From assembly GCA_949152475.1 (NCBI GenBank), contig OX424561.1, positions 3,782,001-3,846,000 of the forward strand: a stretch of 64,000 nucleotides of DNA, written 5' to 3'. Positions within the stretch are counted from its first letter, which is position 1. Each line of letters starts with the position of its first letter. The stretch is from Terebella lapidaria. Lineage: Eukaryota > Annelida > Polychaeta > Terebellida > Terebellidae. The position numbers and the translations under genes were made by a program. The notes under the pieces were generated by a model. The model was not told the origin of the DNA. It saw only the letters and a list, made by a program, of their open reading frames with translations, and did no database searches. Shown piece after piece: positions 35,111 to 45,857 of the stretch.

Positions 35111-35211
35111 CTCCTCCCCCCTGAAATTCAAACTGTTAAGCTGAAAAAAAAACCCAAAAAAACAATAGCATGCAACTTCAATGCAACATATACGAAAGTC
35201 ACAGATCCGGT

Positions 35212-38200
35212 TCACAGGTCCAGTCTCTTTGGGGGGTTCACTGTCCTTTGTGAACGTCGGACAGGTTGATGTCTGTTCCCTGCAGCATTCGCCTGCGGAA
35301 CAGGATCTGCTTGTGCCTGAACCTGAGGTTCTTCTGGTGCCGGAATGTCATCATCCACGAAGACATCATCAAGTGCTTGTTGTGTCTTCTGAGAGGGTGG
35401 AGCTTTGAACACGTGATCTTGATGTCGTCTCCATTCTCTATTATCTGAGGTTCGGATAGTGATAACAGAGCCGGTTTTCCCAATGATCGTTCCCTGAATG
35501 TTGGGTGGTCCATTTTGGCCAAAGTTCCTGGCATATACATTGTCGCCGACCTCAAAATCTCGCGACTTTGCATGTTCATCATAGCGTGACTTCTGTTTCC
35601 GTTGACCTGATTGTACTTTCTGGTCAAGATCTGGATGAATATTGTCTAAAACAGTTCGTAGAGTTCGTCCAAACAACATCTCCGCTGGAGAGGTCCCAGT
35701 TGTAGACTGATCTGTGCATCGGTACTGTAATAGGTATCGAGCTAGTCGAAGTGAAATGTCACCAGTTTGACGTTTTAGCCCATTCTTCAATGACTGTACC
35801 GCCCTTTCCACAAGCCCATTTGAGGATGGATGATATGGTGCTGTAAATACATGCTGAATTCCATTTCTCCGAGTGAACTCTTTGAACTCGCTACTCGCAA
35901 ATGATGTTCCATTGTCCGTGACTAATGTTCTGGGAAGCCCATGGGAGGCGAAGATGTTTCTCATGATGGCTATTGTGCTTGAACTAGACAAAGAATTTGT
36001 GATGTGCACTTCAAGCCACTTAGTTCTCGCGTCGATCAGCAGCAAGAAATATTTTCCCATGAATGGTCCAGCGTGGTCTGCATGAACCCTTGCCCACGGC
36101 TGTCCTGGAAACTCCCACGGGTGCATTGGTGTTTTCGTTGGAGCATGTCGGTTTTCCTGGCATTGTGCACATGACTTGACTTTCTGTTCCAGCTCACCAT
36201 CCATTCCAGGCCACCATACATATCTGCGAGCTAAGTTTTTCATTTTGCAAATTCCTGGGTGTGCTATGTGTAGTTCCGACATGACACCTTGTCTGAGTTT
36301 TGGAGGTACCAACACTCGGCATCCCCATAAGATGCATCCATCTTGTGTACTGAGCTCCGACTGTCTGCAGAAGTATGGCTTGAACTGGTCTCCTGGCAAA
36401 TTTACCGGCCAGCCATGTTGTATGCAGTTGAATACACGTGCTAACACAGTGTCTTTACGTGTCTCCTCAGCAATGTTTCTAGCATGAATTGGAGTGGCAT
36501 CCATGTGCTCCATGAGTAGGATACTCTCTGCTGGTACAGGTGTTTCGAAGGTGTGTTTTACAGGTATTGGTAGCCTGCTCATGGCATCAGCATTTCCATT
36601 TGCTTGACCAGGCCTGTAGATCAGTTTGTAGGCATAGCCACCTAATGTGAGTGCCCAACGTTGCACTCTCGGTGAAGCCATGATTGGTAGTGGCTTGTTT
36701 TCTCCTAATAGTCCTAACAAAGGTTTGTGATCAGTTGTGATCGTGAAACTTCGTCCATAAACATATTTATGGAATTTCTTGACTCCAAACAGAATAGCCA
36801 GTGCTTCTTTATCCACTTGAGAATACCGTCTCTCAGTCTCTGTCAAAGTTCTGGAGGCGAAAGCGACTGGATGCTCAGTGCTGTCACTGATGTGTGAAAG
36901 AACAGCACCTACTCCGACCGGTGAGGCATCTACAGCTAGCACTAAGTCTTTAGTCACATCATAGTGCGTCAACACTCTCGACGACAGTAGCATCTCCTTG
37001 GCTGCTTCAAATGTCCTTTGCTGCATTCTTGTCCATTTCCAAGGTGTGCCCGATTTTAGCAGTGCATACAAAGGCTCCAATTTTGTTGACAAATTTGGTA
37101 AGAACCGGTGGTAGTAATTGAGCAATCCCAAGAATGATCGAAGACTTGAGACATCAGTGGGCACTGGTGCATCTTGTACTGCTCGAATTTTTCCTCCTAG
37201 TGGTTGCAGTCCATCTTTGCTCACAGCGTGTCCCAGGTACTCAATTTTGGGTTTCATGAACTGACATTTGCTTCTTTTCAAGTGCAGTCCAGCTTCTTTC
37301 AATCTCTGGAGTACTTCTCGAAGATTCTGCAAATGTTCTGTTTCCGATGTTCCTGAGATCAAAATATCATCGAGATACACAACTGTGTGCTTGAGATCTC
37401 TCAGAATGTTCTCCATAATTCTCTGGAAGGCTGCAGGCGCAACAGAGATTCCAAACGGTAGACGGGTGTAGGTGAACAATCCACGGTGTGTGTTCACTGC
37501 CACGTACTTCTGAGATTCTTCATCAAGTGGAACTTGCTGGTATGCATTACTCAAGTCCAGCTTACTGAACAGAGTACCACCAGCTAACTTAGAGAACAAA
37601 TCTTCTGTTGTGGGCAGTGGATAAGAATCCATCTTCACGGCTTTGTTGACTGTGAGCCGGTAGTCACCACATAGCCTCACGGTATCATTGGATTTCATTA
37701 CTGGGACAAGAGGTGCCGCCCAGTCTGAGAACTGGATAGGTTTCAAGGATCCTTCTTCTAACAGTCTGTCAATTTCTTTGTCTACCAGATCCTTGATTGC
37801 GAATGGCATTGGCCGGGCTTTCATGAACTTCGGGGCTATTGAGGGGTCTACCTTGATTGATGCTTCTGGACCCACATATGTTCCTGTGTTTCCTTCAAAC
37901 ACTTCTTGAAATTCATCCAGCACGCCTTTCACATCTCCTACGCCTGGTATCATCTGTAGGATCTGACTCCAGTTCAACTGTAGTTTTTGTAGCCAATTTC
38001 TCCCAAGCAGGTCAGGACCGTCACCCCGGACGACTAGTATAGGCAAATTCTGGTACTGGCTGTTATAGCGAACTGTGACATCAGCTGTGCCAAGCACCTC
38101 AACTTCCTCTTGTAGGTAGGTCTTCAAACGGATGTTTGTTTCTTTCAGGTCAGCACTGATGTGATCAAATGTTTTCTCACACACAATCGTGTAGGCTGCT

Positions 38201-39135
38201 CCAGTATCAATTTCAAATTTGATATCTTCCCCACAAATGTTCATAGTCACGGTCAAAGTTTTTGTGTCACTCGCGCCATCATCCAAGCTAAACAAACGAT
38301 AGATATCCTCCTCCCCCTCTAGGTAGTTTGTAGATTTTGCTCGCTGTTCTTCTTTGTACTGCAATTTTCTGCACTTGGTCACTATATGACCAGGTTTCTT
38401 GCAATAGTTGCAGGTGGACTCCAGAAACGGGCACTTTTGTGCATGGTGAGATCCCCCACAACGAAAACAACCGCCAGATGGTCTTCCCTGTGGTCTTGAG
38501 AATGTCTTTTTGGGGGCTGGGGGTGGTGCAGGGGCCTGAGGAGGTTTTTTTCTTGGTTTATCATACTTCTTGACAGCATGGACAGGCTCAGCAGCCGCTT
38601 CCCCAGGTATCTGTAACCCTCGAGCATCACGGTCTGCTGTTTCCATGGCCACAGATATTTTTAGTGCTTTTTCAAATGTTAGAGTAGTCTCGGCTAACAA
38701 CCGTCGTTGGATGCGCTCCTCTTGGATACCACAGACAAGACGATCACGTATCATGGTGTTTAGAGTGTCCCCAAAATTGCAATGTTCAGCAATTTCACGA
38801 AGTGCTGCCACGAATTGATTTACAGTCTCTTGTAATTGGCGAACACGGGTATTGAACTTGTACCGTTGTATGATTTCTGATGGCTTGGGGGCTAGATGAG
38901 ATTTCACTAATTGACAAAGTTCAGCATAAGTCTTTGTAGACGGAAGATCTGGGGACGTCAAACTACGTACCAGTTTGTATGTTTTGGGGCCACACACAGA
39001 CAACAACACTGCAACACGCTTAGCGTCGGCTATGTCATTGGCAATGAAGTATTGGTCAACTCTTTCAACATACTGATCCCAATTTTCTGCTCGATCATCA
39101 AATTGCTGGATTTTACCGATCGCGGCCATCTCCAC
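35212..39135 (-). CDS. Gag-pol polyprotein of Ty3/gypsy retrotransposon
   Basis: One frame of 1307 residues without stop or frameshift. Gag fills about the first 280 residues. A first knuckle-like CFRCGGSHHAQKC near residue 221 has one residue fewer than the usual spacing, and a canonical C-X2-C-X4-H-X4-C knuckle (CNYCKKPGHIVTKC) is near 241. The protease has EIDTGAAYT near 308. Reverse transcriptase has LDLSNAYQQ, RLPFGI and YLDD near 586. RNase H has VDASPVGVGAVLSH near 733. Integrase has the zinc-binding HHCC part (HIAHPG, CAQCQ), then catalytic Asp near 1018 (HADHAGPF), Asp near 1071 (VTDNGTSF) and Glu near 1107 (SNGLVERA). No chromodomain and no envelope gene are seen. The start is the Met 17 bases after the primer-binding region. 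Gag and pol share one frame, so no ribosomal frameshift is needed. Confidence 0.95.
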   Translation of the reverse strand: MEMAAIGKIQQFDDRAENWDQYVERVDQYFIANDIADAKRVAVLLSVCGPKTYKLVRSLTSPDLPSTKTYAELCQLVKSHLAPKPSEIIQRYKFNTRVRQLQETVNQFVAALREIAEHCNFGDTLNTMIRDRLVCGIQEERIQRRLLAETTLTFEKALKISVAMETADRDARGLQIPGEAAAEPVHAVKKYDKPRKKPPQAPAPPPAPKKTFSRPQGRPSGGCFRCGGSHHAQKCPFLESTCNYCKKPGHIVTKCRKLQYKEEQRAKSTNYLEGEEDIYRLFSLDDGASDTKTLTVTMNICGEDIKFEIDTGAAYTIVCEKTFDHISADLKETNIRLKTYLQEEVEVLGTADVTVRYNSQYQNLPILVVRGDGPDLLGRNWLQKLQLNWSQILQMIPGVGDVKGVLDEFQEVFEGNTGTYVGPEASIKVDPSIAPKFMKARPMPFAIKDLVDKEIDRLLEEGSLKPIQFSDWAAPLVPVMKSNDTVRLCGDYRLTVNKAVKMDSYPLPTTEDLFSKLAGGTLFSKLDLSNAYQQVPLDEESQKYVAVNTHRGLFTYTRLPFGISVAPAAFQRIMENILRDLKHTVVYLDDILISGTSETEHLQNLREVLQRLKEAGLHLKRSKCQFMKPKIEYLGHAVSKDGLQPLGGKIRAVQDAPVPTDVSSLRSFLGLLNYYHRFLPNLSTKLEPLYALLKSGTPWKWTRMQQRTFEAAKEMLLSSRVLTHYDVTKDLVLAVDASPVGVGAVLSHISDSTEHPVAFASRTLTETERRYSQVDKEALAILFGVKKFHKYVYGRSFTITTDHKPLLGLLGENKPLPIMASPRVQRWALTLGGYAYKLIYRPGQANGNADAMSRLPIPVKHTFETPVPAESILLMEHMDATPIHARNIAEETRKDTVLARVFNCIQHGWPVNLPGDQFKPYFCRQSELSTQDGCILWGCRVLVPPKLRQGVMSELHIAHPGICKMKNLARRYVWWPGMDGELEQKVKSCAQCQENRHAPTKTPMHPWEFPGQPWARVHADHAGPFMGKYFLLLIDARTKWLEVHITNSLSSSSTIAIMRNIFASHGLPRTLVTDNGTSFASSEFKEFTRRNGIQHVFTAPYHPSSNGLVERAVQSLKNGLKRQTGDISLRLARYLLQYRCTDQSTTGTSPAEMLFGRTLRTVLDNIHPDLDQKVQSGQRKQKSRYDEHAKSRDFEVGDNVYARNFGQNGPPNIQGTIIGKTGSVITIRTSDNREWRRHQDHVFKAPPSQKTQQALDDVFVDDDIPAPEEPQVQAQADPVPQANAAGNRHQPVRRSQRTVNPPKRLDL

Positions 39136-39155
39136 TGTTTATCCTCGTCGCCAAA

Positions 39156-39383
39156 TGTTATATCTTGCAAATGTTCTGATTCTAATTGATTGTTTTATTG
39201 TCTAATTGTACGAATTTTCAGTATCCACAAATGTTTGGCTCATTAACAATATTTATTTCCCCAAATCAACATCCGGTTACCGAACACATATTATCTCACA
39301 GAAAAGTATCAAGTATTGAGAACAACATAGATTACGAGTTTGCGACATGCGATATGAACAATACATATGAACAAGATACTACA
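39156..39383 (-). repeat. 5' LTR of the Ty3/gypsy element
   Basis: 228 bp, same sequence as the other LTR. On the minus strand it starts the element and would supply the promoter. The internal sequence resumes with GGCGACGAGGAT. Confidence 0.96.
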
Positions 39384-39599
39384 CTTTGCCAATCTAAAGT
39401 GAAAGTTTACTTTGATAGCATTATCTAGTAAAGTGAATGCTAGTTCAGAGTTCTAATGTCAAGTCTAAACTATTTCGTGATAGATCCACCAGCATGCTAC
39501 CCGATTCACAAGTAGAAAAAAATTGAACTAGACATTTCCGGTCGCCTACGATCGCTTGGGTGTATCCCCCGTAGCCTTATCATCCCTGTTGCCCCAAAT

Positions 39600-40765
39600 A
39601 TATTACTGATAAGTATGAAAAACTAGAGCAAAGGCTAAAAAAGATTACCAGAGAAATGTAAAATCTTAAGCCACAACTGTTTTGTTTTCCACCAAAATTG
39701 CTGCATTGATCTTTCAAGATTATTGAAAGTCGAATTCAAGATCACCTCCGAAATCACTGCATATGGATTTCCATTTCGACATGTTCGATAAAATAACGAA
39801 ATTACAGCCAGATCAATCTTTTCACCTGAAGTTATATGTCAACACAGAATATTCGACAAACCTGGTTCAAAGTTGAAATTCAGAGTAAAAATTGACCAAA
39901 ACTGCATTTCAAGTTGAAGAAATTGGAGCCAGATTGAACTTTTCACCATAAATTAAATATTAACTCATAGTATGTGCCAAACTTGGTTTCAAATTGAAAT
40001 TCAATGTAAAAGTTGACCAAAACTGCATTTCAAGATGACGAAATTGGAGCCAGATCGAACTTTTCGCCATGAGTTATATTTCAACTCATAATATGTGCCG
40101 AACTCGGTTTCAAATTGAAATTGAGTGTAAAATGTGACCAAAACTGCATTTCAAGATGACGAAATTGGAGCCAGATCGAACTTTTCGCCATGAGTTATTT
40201 TTCAACTCATAATATGTGCCAAACTTGGTTTCAAGTTGAAATTCAATGTAAAAGTTGACCAAACTGCATTTCAAGATGACGAAATTGAAGCCAGATTGAA
40301 CTTTTCACCATGAGTTATATTTCAACTCATAATATGTGCCAAACTTGGTTTCAACTTGAAATTCAAACTAAAAGTTGACCAAAACTGCATTTCAAGATTA
40401 CGAAATTGAAGCCAGATCGAACTTTTCACCATGAGTTATATTTCAACTCATAATATATGCCAAACTTGGTTTCAAGTTGGAATTCAGACTAAAAGTTGAC
40501 CAAACCTGCATTTCAAGATGACGAAATTAGAGCCAGATCGAACTTTTCGCCATAACGTATATTTTATCTCATGATATGTGCCAAACTTTCAAGTTGAAAT
40601 TCAAAGATAAAGTTGACCAAAACTGCATTTCAAGATGACAAAATGGGAGCCAGATCAATGTTTTCACAAGAAGGTCTATTTTCACCCGAAATTTGTTCCA
40701 AATTAGATTTGAATGTGAAATTCCATTACCTGGTTCAGCTCAATAATAAATGTTTCCCGTCTTAA
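39600..40765 (+). repeat. Tandem ~120-bp units of a second hairpin-type element
   Basis: About seven units contain ACTGCATTTCAAGATGACG, AATTGGAGCCAGATCGAAC, CATGAGTTATATTTCAACTC and CCAAACTTGGTTTCAAGTTG; the ACTGCATTTCAAG words are about 121 bp apart (39903, 40022, 40143, 40264 and on). The block opens with CTAGAGCAAAGGCTAAAAA then GATTACCAGAG, a degenerate form of the start of the 12-20-kb elements. The last unit type changes near 40740 to that of 43167-43770. Confidence 0.85.
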
Positions 40766-43162
40766 AGGGCCATGGACACGAAAAAGTGACTTGTTTTAAT
40801 AATGAAGTTAAGCATCTACTGAGAATGTACACAGCAGAAATGGTATCAATTAGGGCTCGGGTTGTCGAGAAATTGACCTGAGAGCCGTTGCGAGAGATGA
40901 TTGGCATTTTACGTTCTTTGTGATCTGTGACGTCACGGGGGAACGACCGCGCTGGTAAAGACGTTTGTCGTTTGCAGGTGGTTGTTTAATTGCGGGTTTT
41001 GGAGGGATTCCATTCATCATTATCATATCAATAGGTATGGGAATTTTGTAATTATATGTTGCATGTGTACAGGTTCTACACATTGGGGAGGTGTCAGCCT
41101 TTTCTACTTTCCGAATGATCCATGGCATAGCCAGTTTACACAGGCCTACATACGCTCAATAGCTTCTGTCTGTAGTTCAGCGATATACTGAAACGTATCG
41201 TGATGTAACTTGACAAACGTATGCCAATATTTTTGACAGGCCTACTTCACCTGTGAATCAAACGGCGATTTCATTCTTTCAGCTCAAAAAAGCAGGCATT
41301 ATCAGAGCCGTAGGCCTATTAGCCTACTGCACAGGCCGACTAGGCCCAGGCCTATAGGCGCGGAATTTTAGGCGGGCGCCATTATTCAGAGAACTTTTTT
41401 ACGCAGATTATCGTTGTTGTTGAATCGGAAAACGATCATGCATACGATGATATTCTGCCAACAAATCCCCCCCCCCCATTCCCAAAATCTTGAATCCTGA
41501 TGAAAGCCAATGAGCCCACCACAGCCGGGCGCAGTGGGCGTGTACGGTCGGGAATGGGGGTGGGGGTAGACGCAGGTTATTCTTGAAAAAGAAAAAAAAA
41601 CATCGATTTTTGCCATAAAACAAAGATATCAAATACATTACAGTATATTGAACAGTGTGATTTTCCTGTTAAAAAAATGTAAATATATATCTAGACATAA
41701 ATCCCCATATATACTTCTGCTGCCCGCCACCTGAGAATAATATTGTTTAAAAATCCCTTGAAATGGATGATATAAAAATCAAGTTGACAGTGTATAAATC
41801 TGGAACACCATCTTGAATTCAGATAATTTGCATGAAAAACGCAGTGTCTGAGAAGTTCAAAATTGAAATCGGAAGTGTAACAGAATGCTCCTGTGCATTT
41901 AACGAATGAGGCTTCAGCTGCTTTTGGGCCCCTGGGCGGGCCTCAAATCACAGGCCCATAGTCCACACTGGATTTTCTGCTTGATTTGGATTAAATGGTG
42001 CAATCCAGAGCAGCAAACACCCCCAACTTCTCGTGCTCCTAGTACACAGTATGCTTCTAAACGGGAATCGATCCCTGAGTTTCCAGTTTTGGACTGACAT
42101 GTTGTAGAAAAAAGGTATGACAGAATTTGAAAAATCTGAGTAGCCTACGTGTGTGTATCAATACGAACGCAAGAAACTACGGACATGGCCCTACATCTCA
42201 ATGAGGGGTTAGTGGGTCGAACCAGAAGGGAGAGTAGGGGGTGCGTTGACCAAAACGCACAATATCAGAGTCCTTACTGTCATGAATCCGATTTAATATG
42301 CAAAAGAATCGATATTTGAGCGTTTATTTGAACTGTGATTTCGTGAAAATATTGCCAACATCATTCCCACTGCAACACACCTATATCCTTATTCGGAGGT
42401 TGGTAGTTCTTGTTATATATAGGTAATGCGTATGAACTAAATATCGATTGATATTTTATTGCTTTCCAATATATAAATGTAGAAGAAGGCACAACGAGAT
42501 TTCTCGAAACTGTGTAGCATACCATTCTACAGTATAACCATTATGCGTGATCTCAGAGTAGGCCTAACATTCCATGTATATTTCCACCAGCAAACAAGTC
42601 AATCTTTGTCTAATCGCTGGCACATCGAAAAAATAGTGTAATTATACCAGTGTTAATATAATATCGGAGACATTCATTTGAATATCTATTCATTAAACCA
42701 TGTGAGCAGGACACTACCCTCACCCGACCCCCCAGCTCTCCCGCAAGATCGCATCACGGTTTATCCTGTCTGCCTTTTCACCTTCCAGGGAGAAGAGTGT
42801 GAATTTGATCCCGATTAGATTTTGTATCTTGTGCCTCCCCGCCCCCATTTCAGCAGCCTGAAACAAATCTTCGTGACCCCCCCCCCCCCCCGGTTCTTCA
42901 GTGTTTTGCCCCATACAAAATTGCAACCACTTCCCAGCATCAAAGTTATGTACAGAGAATCCTTTCCCCCGTGACGTCAGAAACGTCATTTTACGTAAAA
43001 ATATGCTGTCCGCTCTCCACGTGGAATATCGGTCTTCTGACCGCTGTAGATCTCATCTGTGTGTTTAGAAAGGCTCTATTTCCACCTGTATGCATATATG
43101 TATGAATACTATTGCATGTAGAACGATTTAATAATCACATCAAATATCATGTCCATGGCCCT
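40766..43162. mobile_element. TTAA-flanked DNA transposon (Kolobok- or piggyBac-type), non-autonomous
   Basis: The ends AGGGCCATGGACA and TGTCCATGGCCCT are inverted copies. TTAA lies at 40762-40765 and 43163-43166. Imperfect inverted similarity reaches further in: TGACGTCACGGGGGAA near 40930 is matched near 42965 on the other strand. Removing the element and one TTAA rebuilds the host phrase AATAAATGTTTCCCGTCTTAACTATTT, split here only for the insertion, which is like neighbouring units. TTAA duplications occur in piggyBac and Kolobok. No complete transposase is seen; short frames at both subterminal regions have no recognised motif. Confidence 0.85.
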
Positions 43163-43166
43163 TTAA

Positions 43167-43770
43167 CTATTTTTTTTTGAGGTAAATAATAGACTTAACT
43201 AGCAAAAATAATGTTAACTTATTTGGTTACAGCCATAAAACCTCTACTGAACAGAACCTTTACCTTGTTGAGCCCAATAATAAATATTTCTTGTCTTAAC
43301 TATTTTCATTGTGGCCAAAAATAGACTTAACTAGTGAAAATAATGTCAACGTTTGTCGGTTACACCCATGAAATCTGTACTGGACAAAACCTTTACCTTG
43401 TTGAGCCCAATAATAAATGTTTCTCATCTTAACTATTTACATTAAGGTCAATGATAGACTTGACTAGCAAAAATAATGTTAACTTATTTGGCTAAAGCCA
43501 CAAAATCTCTACTGGACATAACCTTTACCTTGTTGAGCCCAATAATAAATATATCTTGTCTTAACTATTTTTATTGTGGTCAATAATAGACTTAACCAGT
43601 AAAAATAATGGTAACTTATTTGGTTACACCCATGAAATTTGTACTGGACGAAACTTTTACCTTGTTGAGCTTAATAATAAATGTTTCTCATCTTAACTAT
43701 TTTTATTGTGGTCAATAATCATGATAATAGACTTAACTAGTAAAACTAACGTTAACTTATTCAATAATAT
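43167..43770 (+). repeat. Tandem ~122-bp units, second type
   Basis: About five units carry TAGACTTAACTAG, AATAATGTTAACTTATTTGG, CTCTACTG, CTTTACCTTGTTGAGCCCAA and TAATAAATATTTCTTGTC. The first is broken by the TTAA element. The sequence differs from the 39.6-40.7-kb units. Confidence 0.88.
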
Positions 43771-43845
43771 TGTTCTGTTTTACACCCAAAACATCAGTTC
43801 TCTATTCTGAACAAGAATCCATTGCCATTTACTTTCATGATACAG

Positions 43846-45473
43846 GGTATTGGAGTGAGCACAGATGTCAAAGTGAGTATTTCAAAGGACGTAATTAAGA
43901 TTTGCAACCTGTAGAGCGTTCACAAGAAAATCTCTACGGCGGACGCGGCGGCGGCGGCGGCGCGACGGAGACAAATCCATAGTATCCGCCGAACTTCGTT
44001 CGGGGGATACAATTAACAATAATTTCATTTCAATTTGTAAAAGATCCATTTCAAATATTCTAGGTGGATTTCGAGGACATTCTAGAGGCTGCAGACCTGG
44101 ATGATCCGGACCCCAATCCAATGACTGTACACTCTAACGACGAAAAACCTCTGGTGGGAATTTTATCTGAATCTTCACTTTATAACCATTATATATATTC
44201 AAATTATTTTTGAAATAATTTTAAAACAACAACACTGGTGTGAATGCATCTTAATTAGGTATTTATTCAAACATGTGATTCACAATACCTATTATTTCAT
44301 ACCCATACAAAATTTCTATCATACAATGGTCAGGAGTATTCAATATTAATACTTTTATGATAGATATAAATACATAAGTTTATATATTTCAGCTGTCACA
44401 GATACCAGAGTGGACAGTATCAGTCCTGAAGGACATCCACACTGCCTTCAGCTTCTACAGTCAAGACAAAGAATTGGAGAGTGATCATGACAAAGGCAGG
44501 TCTATGAGTGGAACTAGCACATTGCATGCATACATATGCATGTATATTTAACCGAATGCACAAATCCAAATTGTGTACAGGCAAATGAATTTTTCACATA
44601 ACACACAGTTATTATTACATACTGATACTAGGTCCAGTAAGTGATACTTTTAATTGATTCATTAATTGATTGATTCATTCATTCATCCATCCATCTTCCA
44701 TCCACAGAAGCATCAGGTTGAAAGATAACACATATGATTATACACAATTTTTGTTCTACAGTTTCAGAGGTCAACAAATTCCTGGAGAAATTCCTAGGCA
44801 GCTGCATGGTGAAAAAGTCTCTTTTTCTCAGGCAGCATTTTACAAGAATGCTGCTGGCGGAATGTCTGAACTGACAGGTGTCACAGGGTGCCATCAGCTC
44901 AGCATGTGGTTGGGACTCCAGGTCTTCACCAAGATGCAGGACGCGCTCTCCAGTCAACAGGCACCACAGTCAGGCGATCTTGTTGGCCAAGTCTCATCCG
45001 AGGAGGCTGACATCGCCCACTACATTGGTGGCTGTGTCGTCCACAAGCTCCTGAAAAGAATTCCAGAAAAAGACATTGTTAGTGAACTTGTGAGTGATGA
45101 TACACCTGAGGATGGAACTCTATTGTTTGCGAAATCTCGAGGCAGGCTCACTAACATAACAGCTGATGCGAAAAGTATGTTTGTGGAAATGGAACAGGTA
45201 TTTCGGGACGAAGTCAAGTGTGTCACTGAGAAAGCTAACTTCTCAGAGTACAAAGATGCTTGCTACAAGAATAATGTCATTCAAGACTGTTTCTTCAATG
45301 CAGTGTATGCCTGTGAAAGTACCAGTGATAAAGACAAAGTTTTCTCAAATATTCTCCATTTGTATTTCAAAATTAGAATACACCACAAATGTAAAACAAT
45401 TATTGACTCAATCAGAAATAAGACAAAAGTTTCCAGTAAAGATCGGGCCTTACGGGCAAAACTGTCAAAATGA
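43846..45473 (+). CDS. Partial gene with transposase-type C-terminal region, 3' four exons
   Basis: Exons 44064-44153 (phase 0 to 0), 44393-44499 (0 to 2) and 44762-45473 join in frame to the stop TGA. A 27-nt exon at 43846-43872 between CAG and GTGAGT is possible. About 310 residues are visible. The first exons are acidic (VDFEDILEAADLDDPDPNP). The last exon holds EEADIAHYIGGCVVHKLLKR, then GRLTNITADAKSMFVEME and a basic tail ending ALRAKLSK. Such a YIxGxVVxKL helix occurs near the C-terminus of many transposase-like proteins, but I cannot name the family. At 44763-44875 a shifted frame (EVNKFLEKFLGSCMVKK) also looks protein-like and then stops, so a one-base error or pseudogenisation is possible. 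The 5' end is not found. Confidence 0.6.
43937..44010. repeat. CGG-rich tract and terminal-type hairpin
   Basis: CGGCGGACGCGGCGGCGG is followed by GTATCCGCCGAAC-TTC-GTTCGGGGGATAC (43982-44010), a 13-bp stem with one mismatch. This repeats the layout at the 3' ends of the 12-20-kb elements (GACGGACGG tract, then a 13-bp hairpin with a three-base loop), so it may be the end of the second element family. It lies in an intron of the plus-strand gene. Confidence 0.65.
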
Positions 45474-45827
45474 ATGTACATATAGTCACTAGTGGATGTT
45501 GTGGTCGGTTGAATCTGTTATGAATGAAGCCTGTAATGTTTACCCTGTTCTGAGCGATGCATGTTTTGGATGTTAACTATGTTGGGATGATGCCTGTTCT
45601 GAAAAATGATCTTTAGATAACTTTTGATAGGTTCCGAATGTTCGAATGTACCAAAAGAGTGTGAGTGACAGAATTAAGCAGGGCTGACAGTTCTAAGGAT
45701 TGTGGAAATAGAGGCATAAATATTTATGGCCAATCATGGGTACATTGAGCTGGACATTGTGTTCATGAAATTTCATTCATTCATGAAAAGTTTGCATGTC
45801 AAAATCCAGTAGAAAGTACAAGCAAAA

Positions 45828-45833
45828 AATAAA
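45828..45833 (+). terminator. Possible polyadenylation signal AATAAA
   Basis: AATAAA lies 355 bp after the stop codon of the plus-strand gene. It is just before the end of the convergent minus-strand gene at 45858, so the two transcripts would end within a few tens of bases of each other. Confidence 0.4.
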
Positions 45834-45857
45834 TGAAAGTTGAGAGCTTACTACAAA

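Larger units (their letters stand above)
34883..39383 (-). mobile_element. Intact-looking Ty3/gypsy LTR retrotransposon, 4501 bp
   Basis: Two 228-bp LTRs flank one gag-pol frame on the minus strand. CTTTG lies at both outer borders (34878-34882 and 39384-39388). On the minus strand the sequence after the 5' LTR, TTTGGCGACGAGGAT, is the likely primer-binding site. AGGGGGGAGGAG just before the 3' LTR is the polypurine tract. The LTRs look identical, so the insertion is young. The domain order protease, reverse transcriptase, RNase H, integrase is that of Ty3/gypsy; two zinc knuckles and the overall sequence suggest the mag-like group. Confidence 0.96.

Noticed and set aside
34913..35269. Frames on the plus strand of the Ty3/gypsy element (LTR and gag-pol antisense)
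   Set aside because: They are identical in both LTRs or antisense to gag-pol, and have no independent support.
41906..42097. 63-codon plus-strand frame as an exon
   Set aside because: No linked splice borders and no family signal; it lies within the transposon.
40850..42989. Frames inside the TTAA element (for example 40850-41128 and 42720-42989, minus) as a transposase
   Set aside because: They are short, show no catalytic motif and lie in the imperfect inverted subterminal regions.
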